A stretch of DNA of 64,000 nucleotides from Sphingobacterium sp. HMA12 (GCF_002933815.1 NZ_BEYR01000001.1:2163765-2227764), one strand, 5' to 3'; shown: positions 8,853 through 18,462, numbered from the stretch's first letter. The notes: generated by a model not told the origin, from the sequence alone. Program-made: numbers and translations.

Positions 8853-9395
8853 ATGAAAAGGAAAGCAGAAATAACTGTATTAAAAGATCTAATTACACCC
8901 GCCGTTTTTAAGAAAGTGCTTACATTTAAACGGAATGAACTAATCAAAAACAGCGGGACTGTAGACTCAAAAATATATTTCATCAAAAAAGGCAGCCTTA
9001 AAGTTTCTATCTTCCAACAAAATGCGGAACAGATCATACGATTGGGTTACACCGGAGATCTTATTGTAGCCATAGACTCGTTCTTTGATAACTCCAATTC
9101 AGATTTTGTGATTCAGACGATCAAGAAAACCGAAGTCCTGGTCGCGGAAAAAGAAGATTTTATGCATTTTGTCCATTCCTGCCCTGAGCATACCTTGCTT
9201 TATATCAAAATATTGGAAGAACTGGTGAAGCAGCAACTTGACAGAGAGCAAGATCTATTACATGACTCCCCAAAAATTCGATATGAACGTGTTTTTGAGA
9301 GAACCCCCTTTCTATTCCAAATTATCCCCAATAAATATATTGCTAACTATTTAAGGATGACCCCAGAAACTTTTTCACGAATCAGTAAATCTTGA
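8853..9395 (+). CDS. Crp/Fnr family transcriptional regulator
   Basis: The start MKRKAEITV gives 180 residues; an in-frame ATG 45 bp upstream is less likely. The N-terminal half is a cyclic-nucleotide-binding-like beta roll (KIYFIKKGSLKVSIF, LGYTGDLIVAIDSFF), followed by a helix (TLLYIKILEELVKQQ) and a short C-terminal helix-turn-helix ending YIANYLRMTPETFSRISKS. This is the usual short form in Bacteroidota, without obvious cNMP phosphate-binding or Fe-S cysteines, so the ligand is unknown. A TATATTTG element at 8778-8785 could be its -7 box but lacks a well-spaced -33. A DinB-like gene follows after about 54 bp. Confidence 0.85.
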   Translation: MKRKAEITVLKDLITPAVFKKVLTFKRNELIKNSGTVDSKIYFIKKGSLKVSIFQQNAEQIIRLGYTGDLIVAIDSFFDNSNSDFVIQTIKKTEVLVAEKEDFMHFVHSCPEHTLLYIKILEELVKQQLDREQDLLHDSPKIRYERVFERTPFLFQIIPNKYIANYLRMTPETFSRISKS

Positions 9396-9449
9396 GTCTG
9401 ATCAATCTTTTTTTCGTTTTTATTCGTGTATTTTATAAAAAAAGCGGAA

Positions 9450-10010
9450 ATGAAATATAAATCTTTGGAATTGATCGAACAGTTAAGGAGGCAGACAAAG
9501 GAACATATGGCTTTTGTTGAATCATTAAAAACCCAATCACTGGATGATCTCAATAAACGTATCCAAGAGGGCTCATGGAATATTCTAGAGTGTATCGCAC
9601 ATCTCAATCTCTATGGAAACTTCTATTTGCCCGAAATTTCAAGACGAATGGCAGCTAGTCAATCGAAAGCAGCAAACTACTTCCACAGTGGTCTTTTAGG
9701 AAATTATTTCGCAATAAGTATACTTCCAAAAGATCGACCCAACAAAATGAAGACCTTTCGGGAGATGGATCCTATATATAAGCAATTGGATAGAAATGTG
9801 CTTGATATCTTTTTGGAACAGCAGGAGAATTTTCTCCAATTACTTGAACAGGCAAAATCAAAAGATCTCGACAAAATCCGAACAAATATTTCCATCAATA
9901 AATGGATTAAAATTCGTCTCGGAGATACCTTTCGTTTTCTTGTTAACCACAATAGCAGACATATCGTACAGGTAAAAACAATCCTTTCAAGCTGTTCCGC
10001 TAGTGATTAG
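9450..10010 (+). CDS. DinB family protein
   Basis: Starting at MKYKSLELI, 186 residues form a predicted four-helix bundle. The candidate metal-binding histidines are in ECIAHLNLYGNFYLPEI and RFLVNHNSRHIVQV, the usual positions for the DinB/YfiT superfamily. Known relatives include bacillithiol- or mycothiol-dependent transferases, but many members have no known reaction. It lies directly downstream of the Crp/Fnr gene and is probably in the same transcript, which suggests a stress-response setting. No signal peptide. Confidence 0.85.
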   Translation: MKYKSLELIEQLRRQTKEHMAFVESLKTQSLDDLNKRIQEGSWNILECIAHLNLYGNFYLPEISRRMAASQSKAANYFHSGLLGNYFAISILPKDRPNKMKTFREMDPIYKQLDRNVLDIFLEQQENFLQLLEQAKSKDLDKIRTNISINKWIKIRLGDTFRFLVNHNSRHIVQVKTILSSCSASD

Positions 10011-10134
10011 ACCAATCAGTTCTTACCGACAGTTGATCATAGCTAACCGACAATATCTGCTTATCTGCCGAATTGTTTCACCGTTCCAACTTACTATTGG
10101 CTATTTTCGAAAAAAAAATAAGCAATAGATATTT

Positions 10135-10785
10135 ATGATGAATCGTCTTATAACCGTATGGATAACCTCACTGCTTTTTCTCTGTCTTCAGTCAATGGGA
10201 CAGAAAAAAGATACCGATTATTTCTTGGGAAAAGATAATACAAAACATCCTCAAATGGGAGATATTCTGCCAATGCAAATGTTCAATTTTCATGTAAAAC
10301 CGTATGAAGCATTAGGTACAATAAATTTAGTGGACTCCTTGACTTATAAAGGTAAGCAGTTTGCTATCTACACATTTGGAATAACCAAGGCGGTTGGCTC
10401 AAAAGAATACTATTCATTTTTTAATATTGTCATTCAATTGGAAAACGGAGAATCATTAATGGAATTAGCAAAAGCGAATAAAATTTTCGCAGCAAATGTA
10501 TCTAGAAATCATCCTTATTATTTTGGGCAGGGTACTTTGATCAGGAAAGACTATCGTGTCAATTTTGTTGCTTTCACTCAGCCTAACAATGACATTGCTA
10601 TCGTTAATACAAAAATTTATCAGTTATCTCGGGGACGAACAATTTTTCTTAGTCAGGATGATGAGCATCAATTTATATTGAAAGACCACCAGTTTTCAGA
10701 CCAAGAGATGCATGCCACAAAAGACATTAAAGTACATATTTCAGCTCTTTTGGAAAAGATGGATAACGATATTTCAACTATGTAA
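10135..10785 (+). CDS. Secreted protein of unknown function
   Basis: 216 residues. The N-terminus MMNRLITVWITSLLFLCLQSMGQ is a Sec signal peptide with a likely cleavage after M-G-Q. The mature protein alternates beta-type segments (KGKQFAIYTFGITKA, FFNIVIQLENGE) and contains NHPYYFGQGTLIRKDYRVNF, then a polar helix at the end. No lipobox, metal site or catalytic triad is visible. Either of the first two methionines may be the start. It is isolated from neighbours by 124 bp upstream and by a convergent gene downstream. I do not recognise the family. Confidence 0.65.
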   Translation: MMNRLITVWITSLLFLCLQSMGQKKDTDYFLGKDNTKHPQMGDILPMQMFNFHVKPYEALGTINLVDSLTYKGKQFAIYTFGITKAVGSKEYYSFFNIVIQLENGESLMELAKANKIFAANVSRNHPYYFGQGTLIRKDYRVNFVAFTQPNNDIAIVNTKIYQLSRGRTIFLSQDDEHQFILKDHQFSDQEMHATKDIKVHISALLEKMDNDISTM

Positions 10786-10864
10786 ATAATTTGAAGATAT
10801 CCAGTATTGCTGCAAGTATATTTAGCACATGTTTCATAGGACGAATTGCACAATTATCAAGCCA

Positions 10865-11221
10865 CTATAAGGAGCCCGATGTAAAGAGGTCAATGACTCT
10901 TTCCAATGGGCGGCCGATAACCGCTTTACCGTCTTTAATAACGATAGGCCGTTCAATCAATATTGGGTTTTGCAGCATCACCTCAACCCACTCCTCATCT
11001 GTCAATTGAAGATGTTGAAATTTTTCAAGGAATAAGGCTTCATTCTTTCGAATAAGCGCTAATGGTCTAAGTTCGAGTTGTGACAATACTTCAAAGAGCT
11101 CTGCTTTACTGGGTACTTCTTTGAGATACTCTTGCACCTGCAGATCTATGCTGTGCTGTTGCAAAAAATCCAGCGCTGCACAACTCTTGCTGCATTGTTT
11201 ATTATGGTATATTTTAATCAT
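10865..11221 (-). CDS. ArsC/Spx-type arsenate reductase family protein
   Basis: 118 residues from MIKIYHNKQC. The thioredoxin-like ArsC fold is recognised by the catalytic cysteine C10 in HNKQCSKS and by R58 (LIRKNE), R91 (IERPIVI) and R104 (GRPLERV), which correspond to the three arginines that bind arsenate in glutaredoxin-dependent ArsC. The usual motif is C-S-K-S-R; here the arginine is a second cysteine, C14, giving CxxxC. This could alter the redox mechanism. There is no arsenic operon around it (no arsR, arsB or acr3), so arsenate may not be its real substrate. It is convergent with the secreted protein upstream in the window. Confidence 0.85.
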   Translation of the reverse strand: MIKIYHNKQCSKSCAALDFLQQHSIDLQVQEYLKEVPSKAELFEVLSQLELRPLALIRKNEALFLEKFQHLQLTDEEWVEVMLQNPILIERPIVIKDGKAVIGRPLERVIDLFTSGSL

Positions 11222-11575
11222 GGTAGTTTGTTGTTGGCCCTCATTTCTTTTCAAAAAAAGACGTTAACATTCCAAAGTATCTTCGAGAAAATGCTGGGCA
11301 ATTAAGGATCGTTGCCCCCCCTCTTAATCAAACTAGAACACTTTCTTCGTGATAGTAGATGTGTTGATCTAACGAATGATTCTCTAGCTGTACAATAATA
11401 TAAAAAAAAGATAAATGGCAAACAATAAAATTGAAACTGTACTGGGGGTTAGCGGTAAGTGTGGCTGTCTATCTCCATATTTATCTGAGAGACATAGGAA
11501 TTATCATCCATAAGGTGTGAAAAATTGAACTGTAAATGACCATGGATTATAAAACGAATTTTATAATTTAGTACT
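11222..11575. other. Intergenic stretch between divergent arsC-like and AraC genes
   Basis: No gene is firmly supported. It holds a 29-codon frame from a TTG at 11431 to 11520 on the plus strand that would encode a hydrophobic peptide (MKLYWGLAVSVAVYLHIYLR...). An ATG at 11415 would join this frame if one A of the A4 run at 11427-11430 were removed. This could be a small membrane peptide or a remnant. Confidence 0.3.
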
Positions 11576-12484
11576 ATGAACTCAGCTGAAAGCGTAACAG
11601 ATTTCTACAAAAGGCAACCGGGCTTTGCAAACTTAGATTTACCGCTCAATAACACGGGTATAGGGCATTTCAACGTATTTAGCCGAGAATCATGTACCTT
11701 GGTCTCCCCCTATAACCGTCGTGACTTTTATAAAACTTCACTGATTATAGGCCGCGGCAAATTATATTACGCTGATAAATGGATACAGATAGACCGTCCT
11801 GCCATGCTCTTTGCCAATCCGGTCGTACCCTACGCCTGGGAACCGGAGTCTGCCGTACAATCCGGATGGTATTGCGTCTTTACAGAGGAGTTTATCCAGC
11901 ATAGTGAACGCATAGAGAGTTTAAAGGATTCTCCTCTTTTCAAAATAGGGAGCAACCCTATTTACTTTCCAAATGCGGAACAACTGGATGAAATCTCAAC
12001 AATTTTTAGAAAAATGATGTCGGAGATGAATTCAAGCTATGCACATAAAGATGACATCTTGCGTAGCTATCTGCATTTACTGATCCATGAAACAATGAAA
12101 TCCAATCCTGCTCAGGAATTTGGTTCATATACCAACGCATCTACCCGGGTATCCAGTCTTTTTTTGGAACTTTTGGAACGGCAGTTTCCAGTAAATACAG
12201 TTGATACAGGTCTGCAATTAAAAAGTCCGGGCGATTATGCCCACGCTCTTTCAGTACATATCAATCACCTCAATCGTTCGGTTAAGGAAACAACAGGTAA
12301 AACGACCAGTGCACATATCGCCGGTCGTATTGCCCAGGAAGCCCGGGCTTTGCTGTTACATACAAATTGGAATATCTCGGATATTGCCTATAGTTTAGGC
12401 TTTGAATACCCTTCTTACTTTACTAATTTTTTTAAAAAACATACAGGAATGTCACCAAACCAATTGCGGACAACGACTGTTTGA
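11576..12484 (+). CDS. AraC family transcriptional regulator
   Basis: 302 residues. The N-terminal 150 residues form a cupin-like sensing domain (YKTSLIIGRGKLYYADKW, RPAMLFANPVVPYAWEP). The C-terminal AraC DNA-binding domain spans about 215-300, with both helix-turn-helix units: SVHINHLNRSVKETTGKT and NISDIAYSLGFEYPSYFTNF followed by FKKHTGMSPNQLR. The aldo-keto reductase 82 bp downstream on the same strand is the likely target or co-transcribed partner, an arrangement common for detoxifying reductases. The sensed molecule is not evident. Confidence 0.92.
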   Translation: MNSAESVTDFYKRQPGFANLDLPLNNTGIGHFNVFSRESCTLVSPYNRRDFYKTSLIIGRGKLYYADKWIQIDRPAMLFANPVVPYAWEPESAVQSGWYCVFTEEFIQHSERIESLKDSPLFKIGSNPIYFPNAEQLDEISTIFRKMMSEMNSSYAHKDDILRSYLHLLIHETMKSNPAQEFGSYTNASTRVSSLFLELLERQFPVNTVDTGLQLKSPGDYAHALSVHINHLNRSVKETTGKTTSAHIAGRIAQEARALLLHTNWNISDIAYSLGFEYPSYFTNFFKKHTGMSPNQLRTTTV

Positions 12485-12566
12485 ATAGTATAATTATCTG
12501 TTTGATTGTCTTAAGTAAGGCATGGGATACCTTCATTACTTTTGTATTGAACAAAATATAACAGTC

Positions 12567-13568
12567 ATGAAATATAGAAATCTTGGAACAACAAACGAAC
12601 AATTATCTGCTATTGGATTAGGTTGTATGGGAATGAGTTTCGCCTATGGACCTACTGACGAAAAAGAGAGTATTGCTACGCTTGAAAAAGCATTGGATCT
12701 CGGTGTAAATTTCTGGGATACGGCGGACATGTACGGGAATGGCGCCAACGAAGAATTAATTTCAAAAGTTCTCGTTCCCAATCGGGACAAAGTATTTATA
12801 GCGACCAAATTTGGCTTTCGCTTTAAAGATGGAGCCGCTGGGCCGAGCGGTACTGCAAATACTTACTTTGACGGTTCGCCAGCTTGGATAAAAATAGCTG
12901 TAGAAAATAGCCTAAGACGCCTTCGCATCGATACCATAGACTTGTATTATGCCCATCGGGTTGACCCGAATGTACCTATTGAAGATACTGTGGGTGCCAT
13001 GGCGGAATTAGTAAAGGAAGGCAAAGTAAGGTATCTGGGACTAAGCGAAGCATCACCGGCTTCAATTATCAAAGCCAATGCCGTCCATCCTATTGCAGCG
13101 CTACAGAGTGAGTATTCTCTACTAACACGTGATGTGGAAAAAGAAATTCTAGAGACTGTACGTAATCTGGGTATTAGCTTGGTGCCTTATTCGCCATTGG
13201 CCCGAGGTTTATTTTCCAATACCTTAAATTTAGATAGTCTGTCAGCAGATGATTTCAGAAGAACACTTCCCCGCAATCAGGGCGAACATGCAGCGAATAA
13301 TGCGCGATTAATCGCTGAGTTTGCATTATTGGCCCAAGATAAGCAATGCTCACCAATACAGTTGGCACTGGCTTGGGTACTCGCTCAGGGAAATGATATT
13401 ATTCCGATTCCGGGGACGAAAAAAAGAAAGTACCTGGAAGAAAATGCAGGCGCCATCGATGTACAATTGTCTGATTCGGATTTAAATACCATCGAAGATA
13501 TACTCCAAAAATACCCGAATGTAGGTGCACGTTATAGCGAAGGCGCCATGGCACTGGTCAATAACTAA
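12567..13568 (+). CDS. Aldo/keto reductase
   Basis: The start [13 protein letters not shown] gives 333 residues, the usual size. The catalytic tetrad is present: D51, Y56 ([10 protein letters not shown]), K81 (VFIATKFG) and H130 ([10 protein letters not shown]). The NADPH-binding end is present as VPYSPLARG and [18 protein letters not shown]. It resembles the AKR13/YakC-type group often annotated as reducing aldehydes or methylglyoxal. A TACTTTTG element at 12537-12544 may be its own -7 box. An AraC regulator lies directly upstream. The substrate cannot be told from sequence. Confidence 0.93.
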   Translation: MKYRNLGTTNEQLSAIGLGCMGMSFAYGPTDEKESIATLEKALDLGVNFWDTADMYGNGANEELISKVLVPNRDKVFIATKFGFRFKDGAAGPSGTANTYFDGSPAWIKIAVENSLRRLRIDTIDLYYAHRVDPNVPIEDTVGAMAELVKEGKVRYLGLSEASPASIIKANAVHPIAALQSEYSLLTRDVEKEILETVRNLGISLVPYSPLARGLFSNTLNLDSLSADDFRRTLPRNQGEHAANNARLIAEFALLAQDKQCSPIQLALAWVLAQGNDIIPIPGTKKRKYLEENAGAIDVQLSDSDLNTIEDILQKYPNVGARYSEGAMALVNN

Positions 13569-13585
13569 TAGCTGATCTCTACCGG

Positions 13586-13635
13586 ATACGGAGTATTACA
13601 GGCATTTTTCAGGCATGGCCTATAATGCTCCGTAT
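13586..13635. terminator. Imperfect hairpin between convergent genes
   Basis: ATACGGAGTATTA pairs with TAATGCTCCGTAT (one T-G wobble) around a loop of about 24 bases, followed by TTTGCTTC. It lies just after the aldo-keto reductase stop and may end transcription there. The loop is long and the T-run short. Confidence 0.4.
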
Positions 13636-13744
13636 TTGCTTCATCAAAATTGTCCTTCAAACCATTTTACAGCCAATAAAACGACAGCTAGGAGGTCAGT
13701 CCGTATGATGCAGTCCTTTTATTGAAAATGACTCATACTATTCG

Positions 13745-15484
13745 TTACGGATTACTTGAGCCTGCTGCTCTCAGTAAAAAGTAAAACGAACTTCCGGCAC
13801 CGTATTCACTCTTTACCCCTATTATACCACCCTGCGCCTCAATAAATTCTTTACTGATACTCAAACCTAGCCCTGTCCCCCCCTTTTTTGATCCTGGAAC
13901 ACGAAAATAACGTTCAAAGATCTTGTCTAAGTACTTAGGTTCAATACCTTGTCCATGGTCGGTGACCGAAAACCGGATCGTCGATTCAATTTTTTCAACA
14001 CGGATCTGGATGCTGGCATCTTCATAGGAATAGCGTACGGCATTGGAAAGAAAATTTGTCAATACCCAAGCTGTTTTTTCACTGTCCGCTACGACCGTGT
14101 TTATGGTAGGATCTATTTCCAAAATAAATTTTACCTGCTTTTGATCTGCCGCAAACTGATTTGCCATCACCGCATAGTCAATCATAGGCCTTACATCAGT
14201 TGCATGTAAGCTGATCTGAATAGCACCACTCTCCACCTGAGTCATATTCAGTAATTCCCCGGTGATCTTGAGTAAGCGGTCAGAATCATCTTTTATGCCT
14301 TTGAGCAGCCCGACTTGCTCAGGATTGAGGTGACCAATCTGTTCATTTTCCAATAGCTGAATGCCCATTTGAATCGCAGCGATGGGCGTCTTAAATTCAT
14401 GCGAAACCGTACCAATAAAGTTTGTTTTTGCCAGGTCGAGTTCTTTGAAAGAAGTGATATTTTTCAAGATCACCACCTGACCGATAAACGTTGGGTTAGC
14501 TTCGCCTGTCGGTAATACATTGATATCTATAATATCCTTTTCAAAATAGCTTTCCCTTTCATTTGCATAAATTTTAATGGGGCGTTTTTCCCGTTGATCC
14601 GGCGGAAGTGCAAGGTCTTTAAAAATATCCCTTATCAGATCATTTTCTCCGGCGACGAGCGACGCAAGCCTTCCGACCAGCTGCTCCTTTTTCAAGGTTG
14701 TGATATTGATGGCTTCTTCGTTTGCGAAAATAACCTGTCCATGTTCATCAATTCCAATAACGGGATCATGCATATTGTCAACCAGGGCCTCAATGCGCTT
14801 CTTTTCTTTTAAGATCTTTTCCAGCTTACTTTCCGAATACTCCTCAAGTTTTTCTGCCATCGTATTGAAAGACCTGACCAGTTCCCCAAATTCTCCCGTG
14901 CTCTGTAGGTGCAAGCGTTCCTTATAGTTCTGACCAGCAACCTGTCTAATACTTCCGGTCAGTTTAGCAATTGGATCCGCAATATTGGACGGTAGATTGA
15001 CAAGCAATATAAAAGCAATAATAAAACAAAGTGCACCGGCAAATGAAATGATCAGGATAGCCTGCTCAGCAGTTCGATCCGCCACTAGGCTCTTAGCTGA
15101 AATAGCCGCCATATTTTGCTGCATCAGCTGTGTAATATCCTTCCTGATTGCCGAAATGACCATCATATCCTGTGGATTACTTTTAAGCTGCCCAAAATGT
15201 TTAACAATGGCGTCGGTGGTCTGTTGTTCTCCGGGTTCAGTAACATTCTTCCGTTGCTGATTCAGATTGTTCTCAAAACCAGAAAGTGCATCGTTTTTTT
15301 GGGGCATATCCTCCAGTGCCAATAGCATATTCTTTGCGTAAAGCAATGTATTATAATTGGCTTTCAATATATTTCCGGTATCTTTCTTTAACCTATACAC
15401 ATACCAACCGCTCAATGTAGCAAGCAGCAAGATCATGAGAAACAGGGAGCCTACTCCAAAAGTAAGTTTCGTTTTTATTTTCAT
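13745..15484 (-). CDS. HAMP-PAS sensor histidine kinase of the Kdp locus
   Basis: 579 residues. Two membrane segments (about 8-30 and 142-163) enclose a roughly 110-residue periplasmic helical domain. A HAMP segment follows (about 165-215), then a coiled stretch and a PAS domain (about 230-345, IEALVDNMHDPVIGIDEHGQ). The HisKA box has phospho-acceptor H362 in TVSHEFKTP, and the ATPase part has NFLSNAVRYS, DHGQGIEP and GGTGLGLSISKEF. It is the last gene of the kdp cluster, 56 bp after the truncated KdpD, and probably supplies the kinase half that classical KdpD carries on the same chain. No response regulator gene lies nearby. Confidence 0.92.
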   Translation of the reverse strand: MKIKTKLTFGVGSLFLMILLLATLSGWYVYRLKKDTGNILKANYNTLLYAKNMLLALEDMPQKNDALSGFENNLNQQRKNVTEPGEQQTTDAIVKHFGQLKSNPQDMMVISAIRKDITQLMQQNMAAISAKSLVADRTAEQAILIISFAGALCFIIAFILLVNLPSNIADPIAKLTGSIRQVAGQNYKERLHLQSTGEFGELVRSFNTMAEKLEEYSESKLEKILKEKKRIEALVDNMHDPVIGIDEHGQVIFANEEAINITTLKKEQLVGRLASLVAGENDLIRDIFKDLALPPDQREKRPIKIYANERESYFEKDIIDINVLPTGEANPTFIGQVVILKNITSFKELDLAKTNFIGTVSHEFKTPIAAIQMGIQLLENEQIGHLNPEQVGLLKGIKDDSDRLLKITGELLNMTQVESGAIQISLHATDVRPMIDYAVMANQFAADQKQVKFILEIDPTINTVVADSEKTAWVLTNFLSNAVRYSYEDASIQIRVEKIESTIRFSVTDHGQGIEPKYLDKIFERYFRVPGSKKGGTGLGLSISKEFIEAQGGIIGVKSEYGAGSSFYFLLRAAGSSNP

Positions 15485-15540
15485 CGTTGTTTGTCAATTA
15501 ACTTATGTTCATGATATCATATACGCTATATATCATTATT

Positions 15541-16662
15541 TTAAGACAATATAATAAGGTCAATATCCTTCTTTGACAATTGTGCCAACAGTCTACGGAA
15601 TGTATCAGTTGACAGAAGAATTCTGAACAGCGACAGTCTCGGTTTTCCGATGCACACCGTTGTAATATGGCGCTGTTCACATAAGGTTAAGATTTCATCT
15701 GCAACACTACGTGCTTCGATCTTTACAATTTCTCCGCCCAATTCTGTTGCTAATTTAAAATTGTTGATTAAATGCCGCTGCTTGTTTAGCGCTATCCTAT
15801 CAGCACGTTCTGCAGGCACCTGAACGTACAATACAAACCAGCTACTGTTATAGTAACCCGCCAGACGGGCAGTCTTTCGGATTACATTTTTAGCTTTGAT
15901 CTCGTTGGAACTGATACAGGCAAGGAAGCGTTCTTTGCGTATCCATCGCTGTGGCTGAACTTCTATTTCTACTTTACGCTGCACCTGCGACGCCACTTCC
16001 TTTAAGGCCATTTCCCGTAACTGAAGAATATGCTCACTCTTGAAAAAATTCTGTAATGCCGCCTGAATTTTTGACGACTCATAGATCTTGCCATCCTTTA
16101 AACGGTTGATAAGTTCTTCCGCAGTAAGGTCTATATTAACAACTTCATCAGCAGAATCCACCACGCTATCCGGTACACGTTCTTTCACTTCCACTCCCGT
16201 AATGGCCTTTACCTCCTCATTTAGGCTCTCAATATGTTGAATATTGACAGCACTGATCACATTTATACCAGCATCAAGAATCTCAAGGACATCCTGCCAG
16301 CGTTTCGTGTTTTTACTTCCCTCGATATTTGTATGTGCCAGTTCGTCAATAATGACCACTTCGGGATGAATGTTCAGCACAGCATTTACATCAAGTTCCT
16401 CCAATTGTTTTCCTTTGTAGAAAAGGTTGCGCCGCGCAATAAATGGAATTCCCTCCAGCAACTCATGTGTTTCCTTTCGATTATGTGTTTCGATGTAACC
16501 AATCCGTACGTCAATCCCGCTATGCAGTAGGTTATGCGCATCCTGCAACATACGATAGGTTTTCCCCACACCGGCACTCATACCAATATAGAGCTTGAAT
16601 CTACCCCGTCTTGCTTTTTTGATCAGATCCAGAAAATGTTCCGCGTTTTTTCTTTCTTCCAT
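15541..16662 (-). CDS. kdpD: KdpD N-terminal sensor protein (KdpD domain plus UspA-like domain), kinase-less
   Basis: 373 residues against about 890 for E. coli KdpD. The N-terminal KdpD domain has Walker A GMSAGVGKT at 27-35 and VVIIDELAHTN. The C-terminal part (about 245-373) is a UspA-like domain starting RFLACISSNEIKAKNVIRK. There is no DUF4118 membrane bundle, GAF or kinase domain; these are replaced by the separate kinase just downstream. The UspA domain of KdpD is reported to bind c-di-AMP or a scaffold protein in other bacteria; whether it does so here is unknown. It is preceded by the porin-like gene at 65 bp and is in the kdp operon by orientation. Confidence 0.9.
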   Translation of the reverse strand: MEERKNAEHFLDLIKKARRGRFKLYIGMSAGVGKTYRMLQDAHNLLHSGIDVRIGYIETHNRKETHELLEGIPFIARRNLFYKGKQLEELDVNAVLNIHPEVVIIDELAHTNIEGSKNTKRWQDVLEILDAGINVISAVNIQHIESLNEEVKAITGVEVKERVPDSVVDSADEVVNIDLTAEELINRLKDGKIYESSKIQAALQNFFKSEHILQLREMALKEVASQVQRKVEIEVQPQRWIRKERFLACISSNEIKAKNVIRKTARLAGYYNSSWFVLYVQVPAERADRIALNKQRHLINNFKLATELGGEIVKIEARSVADEILTLCEQRHITTVCIGKPRLSLFRILLSTDTFRRLLAQLSKKDIDLIILS

Positions 16663-16727
16663 TTTTTGCGTATCATTTCGATAACCTTGCTATTGAATCA
16701 ACGTCCAACAGCAAGGTTTGTTTTTAA

Positions 16728-17816
16728 TTAGAAACTAACAGCTAGTGCCATCACGGCAGTTGTGCTATTTTTTACCAGATTATTTTTCCGGTCGAGGAAA
16801 ATTGCTTCCTTATTTGCCAGATTACGTAGTTCCATCCGCCAGAGTACATTCGGGAGGATAGCATAATCCGCATTGAGTGAATAGCCAAATGCCTGGAAAC
16901 CATTTTTCGGTTCAGTAGAAATAATGACTCCTTTTTTATCCTGATAATATTCGCCCCTAGCGGTAAGACTAAATTTATCCGAACCCATATAACGGGCCAT
17001 CAGCACCGGAGTATACCATACATTATAGCTGCTGCTTCCTTTTTCCGTTTGCTCTGCCCCAATGTCAAAGCCAACTGTAAAGCCAAACTGTCTATTGAGC
17101 TGATAAATGGCGTATAAATTATGAAAATAGCGCATCTGTCTGACACTATCAGCTTTATCACTACCTATAAAAGACCCACTGTTGATGGTTAAATTATCGG
17201 TTGGCTTATAAACAAGCTGATGTCCAAAGGCTGGCAAACTATTGCCATCGACTCGCTGTATACGTTGCCAACCGTTTAATACAAGCCCGCTAAGAAATAA
17301 TTTCCCCGATGCGGATGTGTATGATATTTTTGCGCCGGTTTCAAAATATGGCGAGTTATCGGCAAAAAGACTCCGAGTCAATGTCCAGTTATCTTTTCCG
17401 ATGGCACTTTCGAATCCCAAGTGAGAGGAAAAAATACCGGCATCGATCCATAAATTGTGTTTTTTTGAAATGCGTACACCAGCATTGGCCTCGTAGATGT
17501 TCTTCAATACGCCCGGCTCAGCAGCGTAGTTGGCATTCATGTAGGTGCCTGTTGCCAGGGCGACATTAGCACGCGTATTTTCAGTACCATACGTTGCTTT
17601 TAGCAATGCCATATTAATATTTACTTCATTATTTCTGTTGTGGCTGTAGACAAAAGCAGGGCGTGTGTTGGCAATGGGATTATTAAAATCACGCATATAA
17701 TAGGCCTCAACATACCCACTGAATGAAACTGTTTTGTTTTTTGTTGTATCTTCTTGCGCAAATATGGATATCGTTGACCCGAACATGAGGCAGGTCGACA
17801 GGGTTAATTTTTTCAT
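16728..17816 (-). CDS. Porin-like outer membrane beta-barrel protein of the kdp operon
   Basis: 362 residues with a signal peptide (MKKLTLSTCLMFGSTISIFAQ). The mature part is a run of amphipathic beta strands (SFSGYVEAYYMRDFNNP, RANVALATGTYMNANY, FSLTARGEYYQD), and the chain ends in phenylalanine (MALAVSF), as outer-membrane barrels do. It fits the putative beta-barrel porin-2 type found beside kdp genes in Bacteroidota. The location between kdpC and kdpD suggests a role in potassium or osmotic supply across the outer membrane, but this is inferred from position only. Confidence 0.85.
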   Translation of the reverse strand: MKKLTLSTCLMFGSTISIFAQEDTTKNKTVSFSGYVEAYYMRDFNNPIANTRPAFVYSHNRNNEVNINMALLKATYGTENTRANVALATGTYMNANYAAEPGVLKNIYEANAGVRISKKHNLWIDAGIFSSHLGFESAIGKDNWTLTRSLFADNSPYFETGAKISYTSASGKLFLSGLVLNGWQRIQRVDGNSLPAFGHQLVYKPTDNLTINSGSFIGSDKADSVRQMRYFHNLYAIYQLNRQFGFTVGFDIGAEQTEKGSSSYNVWYTPVLMARYMGSDKFSLTARGEYYQDKKGVIISTEPKNGFQAFGYSLNADYAILPNVLWRMELRNLANKEAIFLDRKNNLVKNSTTAVMALAVSF

Positions 17817-17875
17817 CTATCTAATTATTTTATCGTCTTTTATGATCTTCGCTTGATCAGGCTTTTCTTTGGTAT

Positions 17876-18442
17876 TTATTTTTCAGTCATCTGATCCAAG
17901 GCAATATTCAATTCTAGCACATTTATTTTTTCAGGCCCGAACATACCCCAAAGTGGCTTTTGCACATGTGCATCCACTAAGGACTGTAAACTATTTGCAT
18001 CCATGGCTCTTGCTTTTGCGATACGTGCAACCTGTACTTTCGCTGCTGCTACGGATATATCTGGATCCAGTCCACTACCGCTTGCAGTGACAAGGTCTAC
18101 AGGAACCTGCGCTTTTGATACCTCCGGATTATCTTTTAAAAATGTATCAATACGTGCTTTTACTGCTGCCAGATATTCAGGATTGGAAGGGCCTTTGTTG
18201 CTTCCCCCCGATCCTGCAGCATTGTATGCCACGGCTGATGGCCGGGACCAGAAATACGTTTCATCCGTAAAAGACTGAGCGATATTTTTATAATATTTTT
18301 GATTATGATAGCTTATAACCGCTCCTTTTCCGTGATTGGGTGCCAGTTGTGCGATCGCCCAGACAACAGCTGGATAAATGACAGCGAGAAGTACCAAGAG
18401 CACCACTGTGATCTTGATAGCTGGATATATATGTGTTTTCAT
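17876..18442 (-). CDS. kdpC: Potassium-transporting ATPase subunit KdpC
   Basis: 188 residues, a normal length. One N-terminal membrane helix (ITVVLLVLLAVIYPAVVWAIA) is followed by a periplasmic domain with the family signature: ETYFWSRPSAVAYNAAGSGG then SNKGPSNPEYLAAV, and near the end GSGLDPDISVAAAKVQVARI. KdpC stabilises the KdpFABC complex and aids potassium binding. It begins 20 bp after kdpB. Confidence 0.97.
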   Translation of the reverse strand: MKTHIYPAIKITVVLLVLLAVIYPAVVWAIAQLAPNHGKGAVISYHNQKYYKNIAQSFTDETYFWSRPSAVAYNAAGSGGSNKGPSNPEYLAAVKARIDTFLKDNPEVSKAQVPVDLVTASGSGLDPDISVAAAKVQVARIAKARAMDANSLQSLVDAHVQKPLWGMFGPEKINVLELNIALDQMTEK

Positions 18443-18462
18443 TTTATTTTTATTAAAAGATA

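Noticed and set aside
10791..11009. 72-codon frame in the gap after the secreted protein gene
   Set aside because: It runs antisense through the ArsC-like gene and has no protein-like features.
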